From Rallus limicola (lineage: Eukaryota; Chordata; Aves; Gruiformes; Rallidae), in NCBI GenBank assembly GCA_022605955.1, contig JAKCOZ010000032.1, positions 2,418,001 through 2,482,000 of the forward strand: a DNA stretch of 64,000 bases, read 5' to 3'. Each line of letters begins with the position of its first letter. The stretch's first letter is position 1. The position numbers were made by a program, and so were the translations under genes. Positions 23,383-34,412 of the stretch are shown here, one piece after another. The notes under the pieces were generated by a model that was not told the DNA's origin, made no database searches, and saw only the letters and a list, made by a program, of their open reading frames with translations.

Positions 23383-23885
23383 GAATCAGAATCACAGAAT
23401 CACAGGGGTTGGAAGGGACCTTGAGAGATCATCAGGTCCAACCCCCCTGCCAAAGCAGCTCCCCAGCTCATATTGCACAGGGAGGCATCCAGATGGGTCT
23501 TGAATATCTCCAGAGAAGGAGACTCCACCACCTCCCTGGGCAGCCTGTCCCAGGGCTCCCTCACCCTCACTGGGGAAAAGTTCTTCCCCATGTTGGTGCA
23601 GAACTTTCTGTGCTCTAATTTGCAGCCATTGCCCTTTGTCCTATCTCCACAGACAACTGAAAAGGGGCTGGCCAATTCCCCCTGCATCCCATGCTTGAGA
23701 TAATTATAAACATTAATTATGTCCCCCCTCAGTCTTCTTTTCTCCAGGCTGAACAGTCCCAGCTCACTCAGCCTTTCGTAACAGGGGAGATGTTCCAGGC
23801 CCTTAATCATCTTCATAGCCTCCTCTGGACTCTCTCAAGGAGATCCCTGTCTTTTTTATACCAGGGAGCCCAGAACTGGACACAA
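23383..23885 (-). mobile_element. CR1 LINE, 5-prime truncated
   Basis: On the minus strand the copy starts at TTGTGTCCAGTTCTGG and ends in two ATTCTGTG-like repeats. Minus-strand peptide pieces [20 protein letters not shown] and [11 protein letters not shown] identify the extreme C-terminus of the CR1 ORF. It begins at nearly the same consensus base as the copies at 27286-27780 and 33912-34412. Confidence 0.93.
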
Positions 23886-24801
23886 AGAAGAGATGTCTGT
23901 TGCTAAAACCCTACCGCATTAGCTCCTCTGTCAAATGTAAACGTAGCTAAATACCAGGAACAGGAAATAACTACCCAAGGTTTGCCAGCTGCCAGCCAAA
24001 TGCCAACCTGCTCAACAAATTTTCAAGCCCAATTTACTAAAAACTGTGATCTGGAGTTAAACATAGCAAGATGCAAATAACACAGGGCAAGAGCTGGCTC
24101 TGGTTGGATCCTTGCTTTGGTTTGCAGACCTTGGAATAACTCTCCGTGTTTATTTGGTGCTGGGAAGTGCGGAGTGACTTCTGGGGGTTGCAGATGCTCA
24201 GCACCTCCCAGGAATTGCTCCACATTTTGCAGTATCAGGCCCTTGATAGTAGGTTACCAGTTCTCCAAGGCGTACACAGTATACTTAGGGATGCCCTGAA
24301 ATGAGAGACTGCCTTTCACCCGGGATCCTTTCATTAAACCTTGGATGGACACGCACGCAAACTGAATCCTATTGACTGTGGAGCATGAGGTAGCTGTTTC
24401 CAAACCCTGTTATTGGAGATCCCAGCATGGAAAGACTTGGCCACCACACTGAAATACCATCAGTGTTTCAGTCCTGTATGGATGGTCTTTGGTGATGGCT
24501 GGTAGCATGGAGGACCCCAAAAACTCGCCCTCTGTTGACTCTTTGCCCTTTGCTAGGTGAGGTTAGAGGTGCAAGGAGGAGCCCAGGAGATCTGGGCTTC
24601 CCATGCTGAAATGGTTGCTGTTTTGACCATGAAATGAGGATTTAGGGTTTAGGCTCATTTCAGCTGCACCACTACCTGGCACAATTAATTGTTTGTCAAG
24701 ACAGCCCATGCAAATGCATTTCAGTTTGGGACCCATAGAAGTGGGGAAAGGGGAGGCCATGTCCAAGGTAGGGTTTGGGATATCTGGCCATGTGGTGTTC
24801 A

Positions 24802-25192
24802 TGGACTTTCCAGGTTAAGGGTCAGGGAGATCCAGGTTAAGGATCCTTAACCTGGAAAGCAGCCAGTCCAGTTGAGCCTGGTTAGCCCAGGCTGTTTCCA
24901 CACCACCTGACATCGATGGGGCGCTTTGGGAAGGGGTGTTTCTGGGTGCCTCCAGGGAGGTCTGAGTGTGGCTGGAGCATCAGGTTGGTCCTCAGTTGTG
25001 CAGCACTCTTAGTAAGGTACTCTGTGTTATCACCGGGTGTGAGTGTAATTGGCCATTATTGTTGTACTATCACGGTGCCTTTGTCAATAAACTGTCTTTA
25101 CCCTAACCCATGGGAGGCTCTGTCTCTTTCTCATCAGGAACTGAGTGAGCAGTGCGTGGTGCTCAGCTACTGCTTGGGGCTGAACCACCACA
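24802..25192 (+). mobile_element. Solo LTR, ERVL-like family, copy 1
   Basis: The copy shares its U3 middle (GTTAGCCCAGGCTGTTT), its R region and its U5 end (GGGGCTGAACCACCACA) with the LTRs at 44870-45227 and 61986-62357. It has an AATAAA at 25086-25091. The 5-prime end is rearranged and contains a 26-base perfect palindrome. Flanks GTTCA (24797-24801) and GTTCC (25193-25197) may be a 5-base target duplication with one change. No internal retroviral genes are attached. Confidence 0.75.
24831..24856. repeat. Perfect palindrome inside the 5-prime end of LTR copy 1
   Basis: TCCAGGTTAAGGA is followed directly by its reverse complement. A further direct copy of CTTTCCAGGTTAAGG at 24806-24820 also pairs with CCTTAACCTGGAAAG at 24845-24859, so two alternative hairpins are possible. 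Confidence 0.95.
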
Positions 25193-27285
25193 GTTCCCAT
25201 TATTAATAACCAGGAATGTAAATTTGGCCCCATGAGCACTGAAAGCCTCGTTCTCCACAAGATGTGCAGTTTTGCTGGACTGTGGTTGTGTCTCTAGAAG
25301 ATAACACCAGTCACCACCACTGGACTAGTTTCCTTCGTACAAGACAAATCAAACCAGGCAGGTCAGGCTCAGGAAACTTCTAAAATCAAAGGGGTTGGTA
25401 CCAAATATTTTTGTTCAGCTGTAGCAGGGCAATCTCATTTCAGGATGTTAAGAAGCACAGATGTTTTGGTGGTGGGTGAAGCAAGCAGAGGGGGTCTGCC
25501 AACAGGACTTGGGCACTCAGGGCTCCACAGCTTCCTGTGAAAACCAAAGAGTTTGTTCTTTAGACCCTTTTATTTGCTTATTTATTGCAATAGAGTCTTT
25601 GTAATCTGTTTTATTTGGTCTTAAGACATCATTGCCCTCATATATTTCAAGGGGTAGGATTTTTTTTCAGGCCACTCCAAGATTTTTACAGTAACCCATC
25701 AGCCAGCAAAATACGTTTGGTTGTGGGTTGTTTTGGTCTGGGTTTTTTTTGTTCTCTGCTATAAATACCCTCTGTATGTGGCTTGTCAAATATTGAAGCA
25801 ATTGGTGTGCTCGAGTGAATTTGGTTGGTATATCTAAAGTCATGCTCCATGTCCTTCCTTCAATTGGACTCCAAACAGATCCAAATGCTGTATGAGCTGT
25901 TGAACTTCTTCATAAATCTCTCACCAATTTATAACATCAGAACAGCAGAAATTGTTTGGAAAGGATGGGGCACAGCAGAGCAGGTGGCAGTGCTGGCCAA
26001 AGGGTGCTGATGGATGCTGAGGGTGCTGAGCGCTGCTGGAGGGGTCAGAAAGTGACAGACAGCTTTAAGGAAGGCAACAAAATAGTCTGTGGTTATTAAG
26101 TACCCAGATTTGCATTGCAGGTGCTGCAATTTGTTCATTCCCAGTGTGGTCAGTAAAACAAGTTGCAGGCACCTGGAAATACATTGTATAGAGCACCTAA
26201 GGATGGGGAAAAAATTAAAAAAGCAACATGCAATCTGATCAGTAGGTACACACCAGTCACCAGCAAAAATAAACATTGCATTACAGTAAATGAAATCGTA
26301 GCTTGGAGTAACCCCTTCGAGTGTCAGATCAGAACAATGCTGGTGCTGTGTATATAAATAAAGTGATGCTGTTAATAGTAAACAGCTCTGCTGCTCTTTT
26401 AAGAGACATATTTCTTTGACACATGCAGAAAGTTAAAGTTACAACTCTGTGAAATTTCAGTTTGCTCCCTCATCTGTTTATCATTTACTCTTTGGATGCT
26501 TGTGCTAAGAATTTAGGCTTTCAGAATAATGTTTATGGTAGGTGGTCCCTTCAAAGCTGGTTTCTTTCACTGAAACGATTTGATTTGCTGCTTGAGACTC
26601 ATGCAAGCTTCTCCTTTAACTGTATCCAACACTGTGATGAACCAGAGCAAAAAAACCTACTGTTGCAGTATTTCCCTTTCCAATACAGATGTATACTTTG
26701 AAGTGTAATTTTTCATTGAATTTTGGGGCCAGAGAACTTGTTTGGGGTTCCCCCCTCACCCCTTATTCCCAAGTGAAAAAGAAGCTGTTTATATACATGG
26801 TGGTATTCTCTCCATTATCGACATATAATCTAAATTTAGGTATATATCACTGGTTTTATACACATACGTGCACACACATTAACCTAACAATAGGCCACCC
26901 TTTGTGGTTGCCCTGGCCGTTGTGCTCTCAACCATAAGATATACTTACTGCTTTAGAAAATTATTTCTTTTTCCAACAAAATTTACAATTATTATGGCAA
27001 GGATGTGGGATATCAACACAAAATGTAAATGCTTTCCTGCTGCACACTCACCCAACGAAGGCAGCATCCCGTTCTCCTTAATAAGCAGCAGGAGCGCTTT
27101 CCACTGGGATGTTTATTTACTGCATAAATGCAAAAAAGAAAGGCTGCAAAACAGGAACTTAACTTTTTCTAGAAGGATTAATATCATAAATCAGGACAGC
27201 CGTTGGGGATGTAATCGGACTCCTGTCTCATGTGGGGCAGATACAGTGTGTACTTGCAGTGGCAGTGATGCACACAAGTGCAAAA
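25193..27285. other. Intergenic, unique sequence
   Basis: No gene is recognised. The region is AT-rich, with several TATA-like and AATAAA-like stretches that do not connect to an ORF. Confidence 0.5.
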
Positions 27286-27780
27286 AATCACAGAATCACA
27301 GAATCATAGGGGTTGGAAGGGACCTCGAGAGATCATCGGGTCCAACCCCCCTGCCAAAGCAGCTCCCCAGCTCATATTGCACAGGGAGGCGTCCAGATGG
27401 GTCTTGAATATCTCCAGAGAAGGAGACTCCACCACCCCCCTGGGCAGCCTGTCCCAGGGCTCTGTCACCCTCACTGGGTAAAAGTTCTTCCCCATGTTGG
27501 TGCGGATCTTCCTGTGCTCCAACTTGCAGCCATTGCCCCTTGTCCTGTCTCCACAGACACTGAAAAGGGGTTGGCCAATTCCCCCTGCATCCCATGCTTA
27601 AGATAATTATAAACATTAATTAGGTCCCCCCTCAGTCTTCTTTTCTCAAGACTGAACAGCCCCAGCTCACTCAGCCTTTCCTAACAGGGGAGATGTTCCA
27701 GGCCCTTAATCATCTTCATAGCCCTCCTCTGGACTCTCTCCAGGAGATCCCTGTCCTTTTTATCCCAGGGAGCCCAGAAT
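27286..27780 (-). mobile_element. CR1 LINE, 5-prime truncated
   Basis: This is a minus-strand copy of the same subfamily as 23383-23885, nearly collinear with it. The tail carries three ATTCTGTG-type repeats (CACAGAATCACAGAATCAT on the + strand). It is truncated at ATTCTGGGCTCCC. Conserved 3-prime UTR text such as GGGGTTGGAAGGGACC is intact, suggesting a comparatively young insertion. Confidence 0.93.
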
Positions 27781-28424
27781 GTAAAAAAGGATCCATTTTC
27801 CTGATAATAAAATAAAAACATACAGCTTCTTTGGATCCACCTTAATGCTGTTTTCTAGATGATAAATGCTCCCTCACAAGTAAAATACGCCCTGGACACA
27901 CGCAGGGATGCTGCATTAATTAATCTTTTGCTGAATTCTAAAAGCCAATGATAATTGAGGCAGCAAATGCTCAAACTGAAGTTAACAAAGACACAAGGCA
28001 TTTGCCAGTGAACTCAACCCAGTTGTCATCCTTTTCACGTGGGCTACTGCAGCCTGGACTTGACACAGGTGCAGGGATGGTATTGAGCGATTTCCAGTGG
28101 GACAAAGCAGGTGAAGGAAGGTGAGGACTGAACCTCTGGGAAAGATGAGCAGCAAAAGCATAAGGGGAAAACCTGGCTTAAAAATATAGGGGGGGTTGGG
28201 TTTTTCCTGAGACGCGTTGGTCCTGAAGCAATGACGCATCACCAAAGAGCAGCAGCAGCATCTCCTTAAATAAGCAGCGGTGGCTGTTATAGGCGAAGTA
28301 TCAAATTTTTTTATATCAATTTAGTTTTATATTATTTTGATATTGAATTTTTTTTTTAACTATTTTTTTTCCTTTTCTTTTCTCTACCTTTTCTTAAAAA
28401 CCCCAAAGCAACCAGCCCATTGCC

Positions 28425-28620
28425 ATGGCCAGGCGCGCTTCCCTCAGCACCGTGCTGCCGGTACGGCATCCTCATCTGGGCGGCAGCTCCTCTCGGCAGC
28501 CCCGGCTGCCGCCTGACTCGCCGGCCTTGCAAAGCGGGAGAGCCCCGACTTCCTCCGCAAGCCTTTGTGCGCCCCGGCGAGCTCATAAATCAGCCCGCTC
28601 ATGCTGCGTGACCTTCTGAC
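28425..28620. other. Small isolated CpG-rich patch in the gene desert
   Basis: About 18 CpG dinucleotides occur within 200 bases, whereas the flanks are AT-rich. The adjoining 28620-28800 has further CpGs, a GATA site in CTGATAAG and a homeobox-type TATAATTTAA. No convincing ORF crosses it. It may be a distal enhancer or an unannotated non-coding RNA promoter. Confidence 0.5.
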
Positions 28621-31600
28621 ATGACCAGCAGACAGGAAGATGGGGAGTGCGAACGACAGCGCCGCTCAGCAGGTGACCGCCGGCAATGGAGCTATAATTT
28701 AAGCCCCTGATAAGAAAAACGCTATGCCAAGACTGTTGCACGTGGAAAATGAGACGCTGGCCTTTGCAGTGTCCTTGTCAGGAAGGTAAGCAAGCACCAG
28801 GGATTATTATTTTTATATTATAAAGGTTTTTAATGTGATGTAAGACCATATGAACCGCAGACCAGATGTCAGGTTTTTCTGCCCTCCGTCTGCCAGCGGA
28901 TGGGGAACTCATTGAGAGCAACACCCAACGGGTTGCAAAGCAAACGTTGCCGTTGTGTTGTTACTGCAAATATTTGGAATATCACCTCTTTGCCTTTAAA
29001 AACCGTATTGCTTTCACCCCCGGAGCAGCCCCTCCATCTCTCCTCCTGGGCACCCTAGCTCGCAGGCTTTTTCTCAGCAGTGTTGAGCTGGAAAGAAGGC
29101 AGAAGAAGAATTTAAAAAAAAATTAAAAAAAAAATAAAAAAATCAATACATTCTTCCTTAAAGACCCATTGCCTCTGGAGAGAGCACTCCGTGGCCTCCA
29201 GCATCCTGGTGGGATTGCCTTCAGCCGAACCGCATGCCAAAATTACAGTGCTCACATTGTTTGGAAAAGCGATAGAAAAACAAACCTCACTGTCTTCGGT
29301 GCCTCCGTTTACGCTCTGGCTCTACTTCTACTGGGCAAGCATGGGTAAAAGAGAAGTTTTTTTTTCAATTGGAAAAAGTCCTGTATTTAAGACCTGTCTG
29401 GCGCTACCCATGGGCAGACAGTCACATCAGGTAGTACGTGTGTATGTTCAGCTCCTGTTGCCAGCAGAACCCCTGCCCAGGGGAATTAATTTTACCTGTT
29501 GGAAACGGCCTATGAAGCCAGGAATCTGCCCCTGAGTTTTCCCAGTAAAATCCAGCAGCTGTTTGGCTATTGGGCAGCATCCCTACCCCACAGGGAGTGG
29601 AATCTGAGCAGTGTGGGATTTTCCTTGCCCTGGATTTGGGAAATATGCCCCTTGGGGGGGGTGGGGGGGTGGATGTCCCCTACGGCTGCGTCCCAGTGGC
29701 ACTTGGGGATGCCAGTGGCACAGACCCTTGTCCCCACGCCAGTGCCCATTGCTTACCTTTCCTGCTTGGATGTTAATGGGATAATGCTAGCCAAGTCCTT
29801 TGAAGATGAAGAAGAAAGACTAGGCAAACATAGGGAGATAAACAGAGCATTTCATCTTCTGAGTGGTGCTGGGCAAAGAGCGCTTCCAATTATTTTTTCC
29901 CAGTGTCTCCACATACTGGAGAAGACACAGGTCACAGCTGAGCTCTCTTTCTCCCCCCACCCCCAACCCAAAACACACCATTTGATCCATCCCTGCAGGA
30001 TGCTGCTGCGAAATACACACTGATGCATTGCCCGAGCTGCTGGTTAATTCAACAGCCATTAACCTAAGTAAAACTATAACCTGCTGAGTAAACATTTTCC
30101 TATTGTTTCTAGAGATTACTGTGCTGGGAAGTCATTAATAACCTGGAAGTACATTCAATTTATCTTTGTTTATTAGCTGCTTTTGTCAGACGAGAGGATC
30201 GTCCTCCAGCTATTGAAGTATCACACTATGACATTAGCCCCAACTACAGCCTCTGTAAAGTCAACAATCTGATATGGTCATTAATCTCACACTTCAAAAG
30301 GGCAGGCAGGAGACTGAGTAGGAAGATCTCACATCTGCTCTTCCACTTGCCTATTGCTGTGACCTGACTTCACGTAACGGCTGGGTCTAGCACACTCCTT
30401 CCCTGCTAGTCCCTGTGTATACTCCTTCCCTGCTAGACCTTGCCAGGATCCTCAGATTTTCACTTCCAGTCAAAGAGGACAAGCAGATACAATGCAGGAC
30501 CTTGCAGGAGACCTGTACCCTGAGGAAGAGGAGCTAGAAATGTTCTGCAATACCTCTCCACAGAACCTCAAGTAACTACATTAAGGTAGTTGAGTCCCAC
30601 CCCTAGTCTCAGAGTGTAAAACTGCATAGGTAACTTACATGGATACATCCACCTCATTTTTAAGCTAAAGCCAGTGCACCCTGCCCCAAATTCCAGTTTG
30701 GTCCTGGCAGGTCCAGAGCCCACCGCTGTGCCTGCATCTTCAGAGGAAGCTATGGCTCACCACACACCTCCAGGGAACTGGGGGCTGTGAAGCTCTGTCA
30801 CCACAGAGGTTAAATGATGAGCATCATCTCCTCCAACTTAGTGTGGAGCCATTCCTTCATCCATCATCCACTCCTTTGAACAAACCAGAGTTAGAGAGTC
30901 CACCGAACTTCCTGTAGGAACACTTTGGCATGTTGTAATAGGGTCAATGTAATGATTACCTCCCCTTTTTATTCTGGAAGAAATGACTTAAAACACTGTT
31001 AAAATAATATATTTACTAATAGCAATTTTTTTTTCTATTTTTAACTGCTAACATAGCCAGACATCTGGGACAGGAGTCACTGTAATGAATGGAACAGGAG
31101 AAGCCAACATGTGAAGTATCCTCTGTGGTTAAAGCAGCGGCACGTTTAAGCTATCGCAGCCAAAACAAACCCAGCATCATTTTTTCTGGACAGTGCTTGC
31201 TAAACATGCTACGAGCGTTTGCTTTCTGAATGACTGCTCCTACCCAGGGAATTGGCTCATGGCACAAACCACAGGTGATAAAACTTTGCCCTCTCTGTAC
31301 AGAAACCATGCTTTGCTCGTCCCGCAAAGGTCCTGGCAGCTCTTTCATGGGTAGGGGGAGTTATTTAATAGCATACAAAAGAAATTTCATTAAAAATAAA
31401 AACTTCATTGAAGTCCTGTTTTCACCAGGATATTATTTTTTTTTCTACTTACCTTTTTGGGTGAAGGGAAGATGCCAACTCTCTTCTTTGTAAGTATGAC
31501 AGGAACACCCTTTTCTCTTTTTCTTTTATTTTTAACGAGAGGTTTTTTAAAATTTTATGCTACCCAGCCCTCCAGGAGCTGTGATGTGGTCTTGGTGGGT

Positions 31601-31987
31601 GGGTTGGACTGCCTCTGTCGCCTCATGTCCTGGCCCAGCTGGCTGGATGCTCTCCTGATGCTGGAGATTAGGTCCAAACCCCTCCAGGCAAGGAGGAACT
31701 TCAATGTGCATCTCCCACGTCCTAAACAGATGCTTCAATTGCTGAGATATTGCATAAGGAGAGGGAGGAGGGTGCTCTTGGGAAGAGAGGCATGTTTTTT
31801 GTTTCTTGGAAAAAGGTGTCCAGGCAAAACCAGTTTCAAGACCTCCAGAGTCTAATGGTAAAGGTGTTGTATACAAGGTAAGCGTTTACCCACAAGCTGT
31901 GGCTGGTGTGTGGTTCTCCATCCCATGCCAAAGGAGAAGTTAAAATAGTCCTTTGATTAAAAACATGTTATCTTCTTCTGTAAGATG

Positions 31988-31990
<3 letters not shown>

Positions 31991-32020
<30 letters not shown>
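31991..32020. repeat. TG dinucleotide microsatellite
   Basis: Fifteen TG units are followed by CGC. Confidence 0.95.
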
Positions 32021-32023
<3 letters not shown>

Positions 32024-33911
32024 AATCACGTGTTTCAGCCTTGTCCATGTAGGACACTGTTTTGATGGCACTTGTTGTGGGCTTGGGCTGTTGTGCAGGA
32101 CAAGACCAGTCAATGCCTCTGCAGAGTATTTTTGGGACAGACCAAGCAATATCCTCATGTCAGCTGATATAGTTTAGCACCACGTATCCTCTAAAATTAT
32201 CATAGCAGACAACGCAGTATATTTGTAATCCTAAGCCTTGGGGGGATTTTACTGCTTTTATTATAAACTCATGTGGGCAGTGAAAAGAAATATATATTTA
32301 AATTGCTGTATGTCATCTCTGACCTGTAAGAGACAATGTTTCTTCTTCCAGATTATTTCCTTGCAGAAACAACCATGGACAGGCACTCAAACCTTGAGTG
32401 TGATTTAACCATCTGCTCTGTAACTGGGGGAAGGCATGCATGGGCCAGAGATGGGTTGGTGCCTAAACCCCTCGAGTAGGTAAGGCAAGAAAGGGAAGCA
32501 AAATCTTTGATCTTGGTGAGGTGCTAATTTGTAAGATTTGGGGGTTGTTAGGGCCTTAGGAAGCCAGGGCCAGCACATACACCAGGGCGCTTATCTGGCA
32601 GGGGATTATTGACGCATTACTATCTCCACACGGCCATTTACCCCAGCGTTTGAAGACAAGCTTACGTGTCAATGAAGGCATTAGAGCAGACACCTTGAGC
32701 CCATCGGGTTTATCTGGCCATTGCTGACAGGAACAGTAGGTGACACGGAGCCAGGGAAGAAACTTCAAAGTTTTGTGGGGTGAAGTCTTGCACCAAAGAC
32801 AAACAACCTTTGCTGCTGGGGCCGGGACAAACAGTCGGGCAGGGAGGGCAGCTGGGAGATGAAAGGCTCATCCCCCCGGCACGTTGGCGGCCGCGCCACC
32901 CGAGCTGGCCTTCATTCAGTGTGGGAGGGGGGCTTGTTTTAATGGAAACTCATCTCGGCCCTCCTGAAAGCAACGGTGTTTTAAAAGGAGGAACCAGAGG
33001 ATTTGAAGCAGATGAAGACCAGAGAAGTCACCTGCTGCTTGGGCAAACATAACATCCAAGGGAAGGGATGGTCCCTTAATGGTGGTGGTGGTGGGATAAA
33101 GCCCAGCATTTCTTTCGTATCACTGGGATGCTCTGTGTGGCAGAGTCATGGGAAGGGAACAACGGAAAGAAAAAGGAAAATAGGAGAAGTAGAGTCAATT
33201 TGCCCAACAGTTCTCTGCTTTACCAGATCTTGGTTGATCTTCAGATGCTATTGTCTCTCCTACAACTCTCACTCCTCCTACCCCTGCAGACCTCTGTGGT
33301 TACAACCACCACTCCCAAATCTTGCAGCCAGCTTGAAAATGCTACCAAACTTAAAGACTGTATGAAAGCTTTACAAATCTTCACTTAAATAAGATGTTTG
33401 TTTGAAAAGCAGTGAAGTAGTATTTTCATGGTGAGGTAAAATGCTCATCCTCGAGGCCAGGATTAATGTTTGAATCAGTGAGCTTAACGTTTTATGTTTT
33501 GTCTCCCCAGTGTGATTTTAATTAATAGGCATGCAAATGGAAAAAGATTACATGAAAAATCCTTTAAGTATAAGCCATATTTCAACCTCACCTGTATATA
33601 TTATATGTCACTGAGGGCAAATACAGAAGGACCAACAGAGTGGCTCTTGATTGCACATTTTATATCTCTGAACCATATTGCTCTGAATAAATCTCTTGAT
33701 AATATCCCCAGGCCTGGAGGTACTTTTAAGATGCCACCATTAAAGATCTGACATCTACATTTATTTGGTCATGAAAATACTGAGCAATCCTGTTCACCAA
33801 TGAGACTGCAACTCAAAGATTTCTCCAGCTAAACCCCCATTTTTTTTCTCTTTGGTGCCAGTTGTTTTATTGAGGGCCCATGTCATTCAACTCTGTCTAG
33901 TTCTGGGATCC

Positions 33912-34412
33912 TGTGTCCAGTTCTGGGCTCCCTGGTATAAAAAGGACAGGGATCTCCTGGAGAGAGTCCAGAGGAGGGCTACAAAGATGATTAAGGGCCT
34001 GGAACATCTCCCCTGTTACGAAAGGCTGAGTGAGCTGGGACTGCTCAGCCTGGAGAAAAGAAGACTGAGGGGGAACCTAATTAATGTTTATAAATATCTT
34101 AAGCATGGGATGCAGGGGGAATTGACCAGCCCCTTTTCAGTGTCTGTGGAGACAGGACAAGGGGCAATGGCTGCAAATTAGAGCATAGGAAGTTCCGCAC
34201 CAATATGAGGAAGAACTTTTACCCAGTGAGGGTGACAGAGCCCTGGGACAGGCTGCCCAGGGAGATGGTGGAGTCTCCTTCTCTGGAGATATTCAAGACC
34301 CATCTGGATGCCTCCCTGTGCAATATAAGCTGGGGAGCTGCTTTGGCAGGGGGGTTGGACCCGATGATCTCTCGAGGTCCCTTCCAACCCCTACAATTCT
34401 GTGATTCTGTGA
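33912..34412 (+). mobile_element. CR1 LINE, 5-prime truncated
   Basis: The sense copy begins TGTGTCCAGTTCTGGGCTCC and runs to CTACAATTCTGTGATTCTGTGA. The C-terminal ORF pieces [20 protein letters not shown] and [17 protein letters not shown] are open without interruption for about 70 codons. It belongs to the same subfamily as the copies at 13330, 23383 and 27286. Confidence 0.94.

Larger units (their letters stand above)
27781..33911. other. Intergenic region with a small CpG-rich patch
   Basis: No gene is recognised. It contains a CpG-rich patch at about 28425-28620 followed by unique sequence to 28800, an A-rich tract at 29110-29140, and a TG microsatellite at 31991-32020. A POU octamer ATGCAAAT at 33531-33538 sits in AT-rich sequence. 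Confidence 0.5.
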
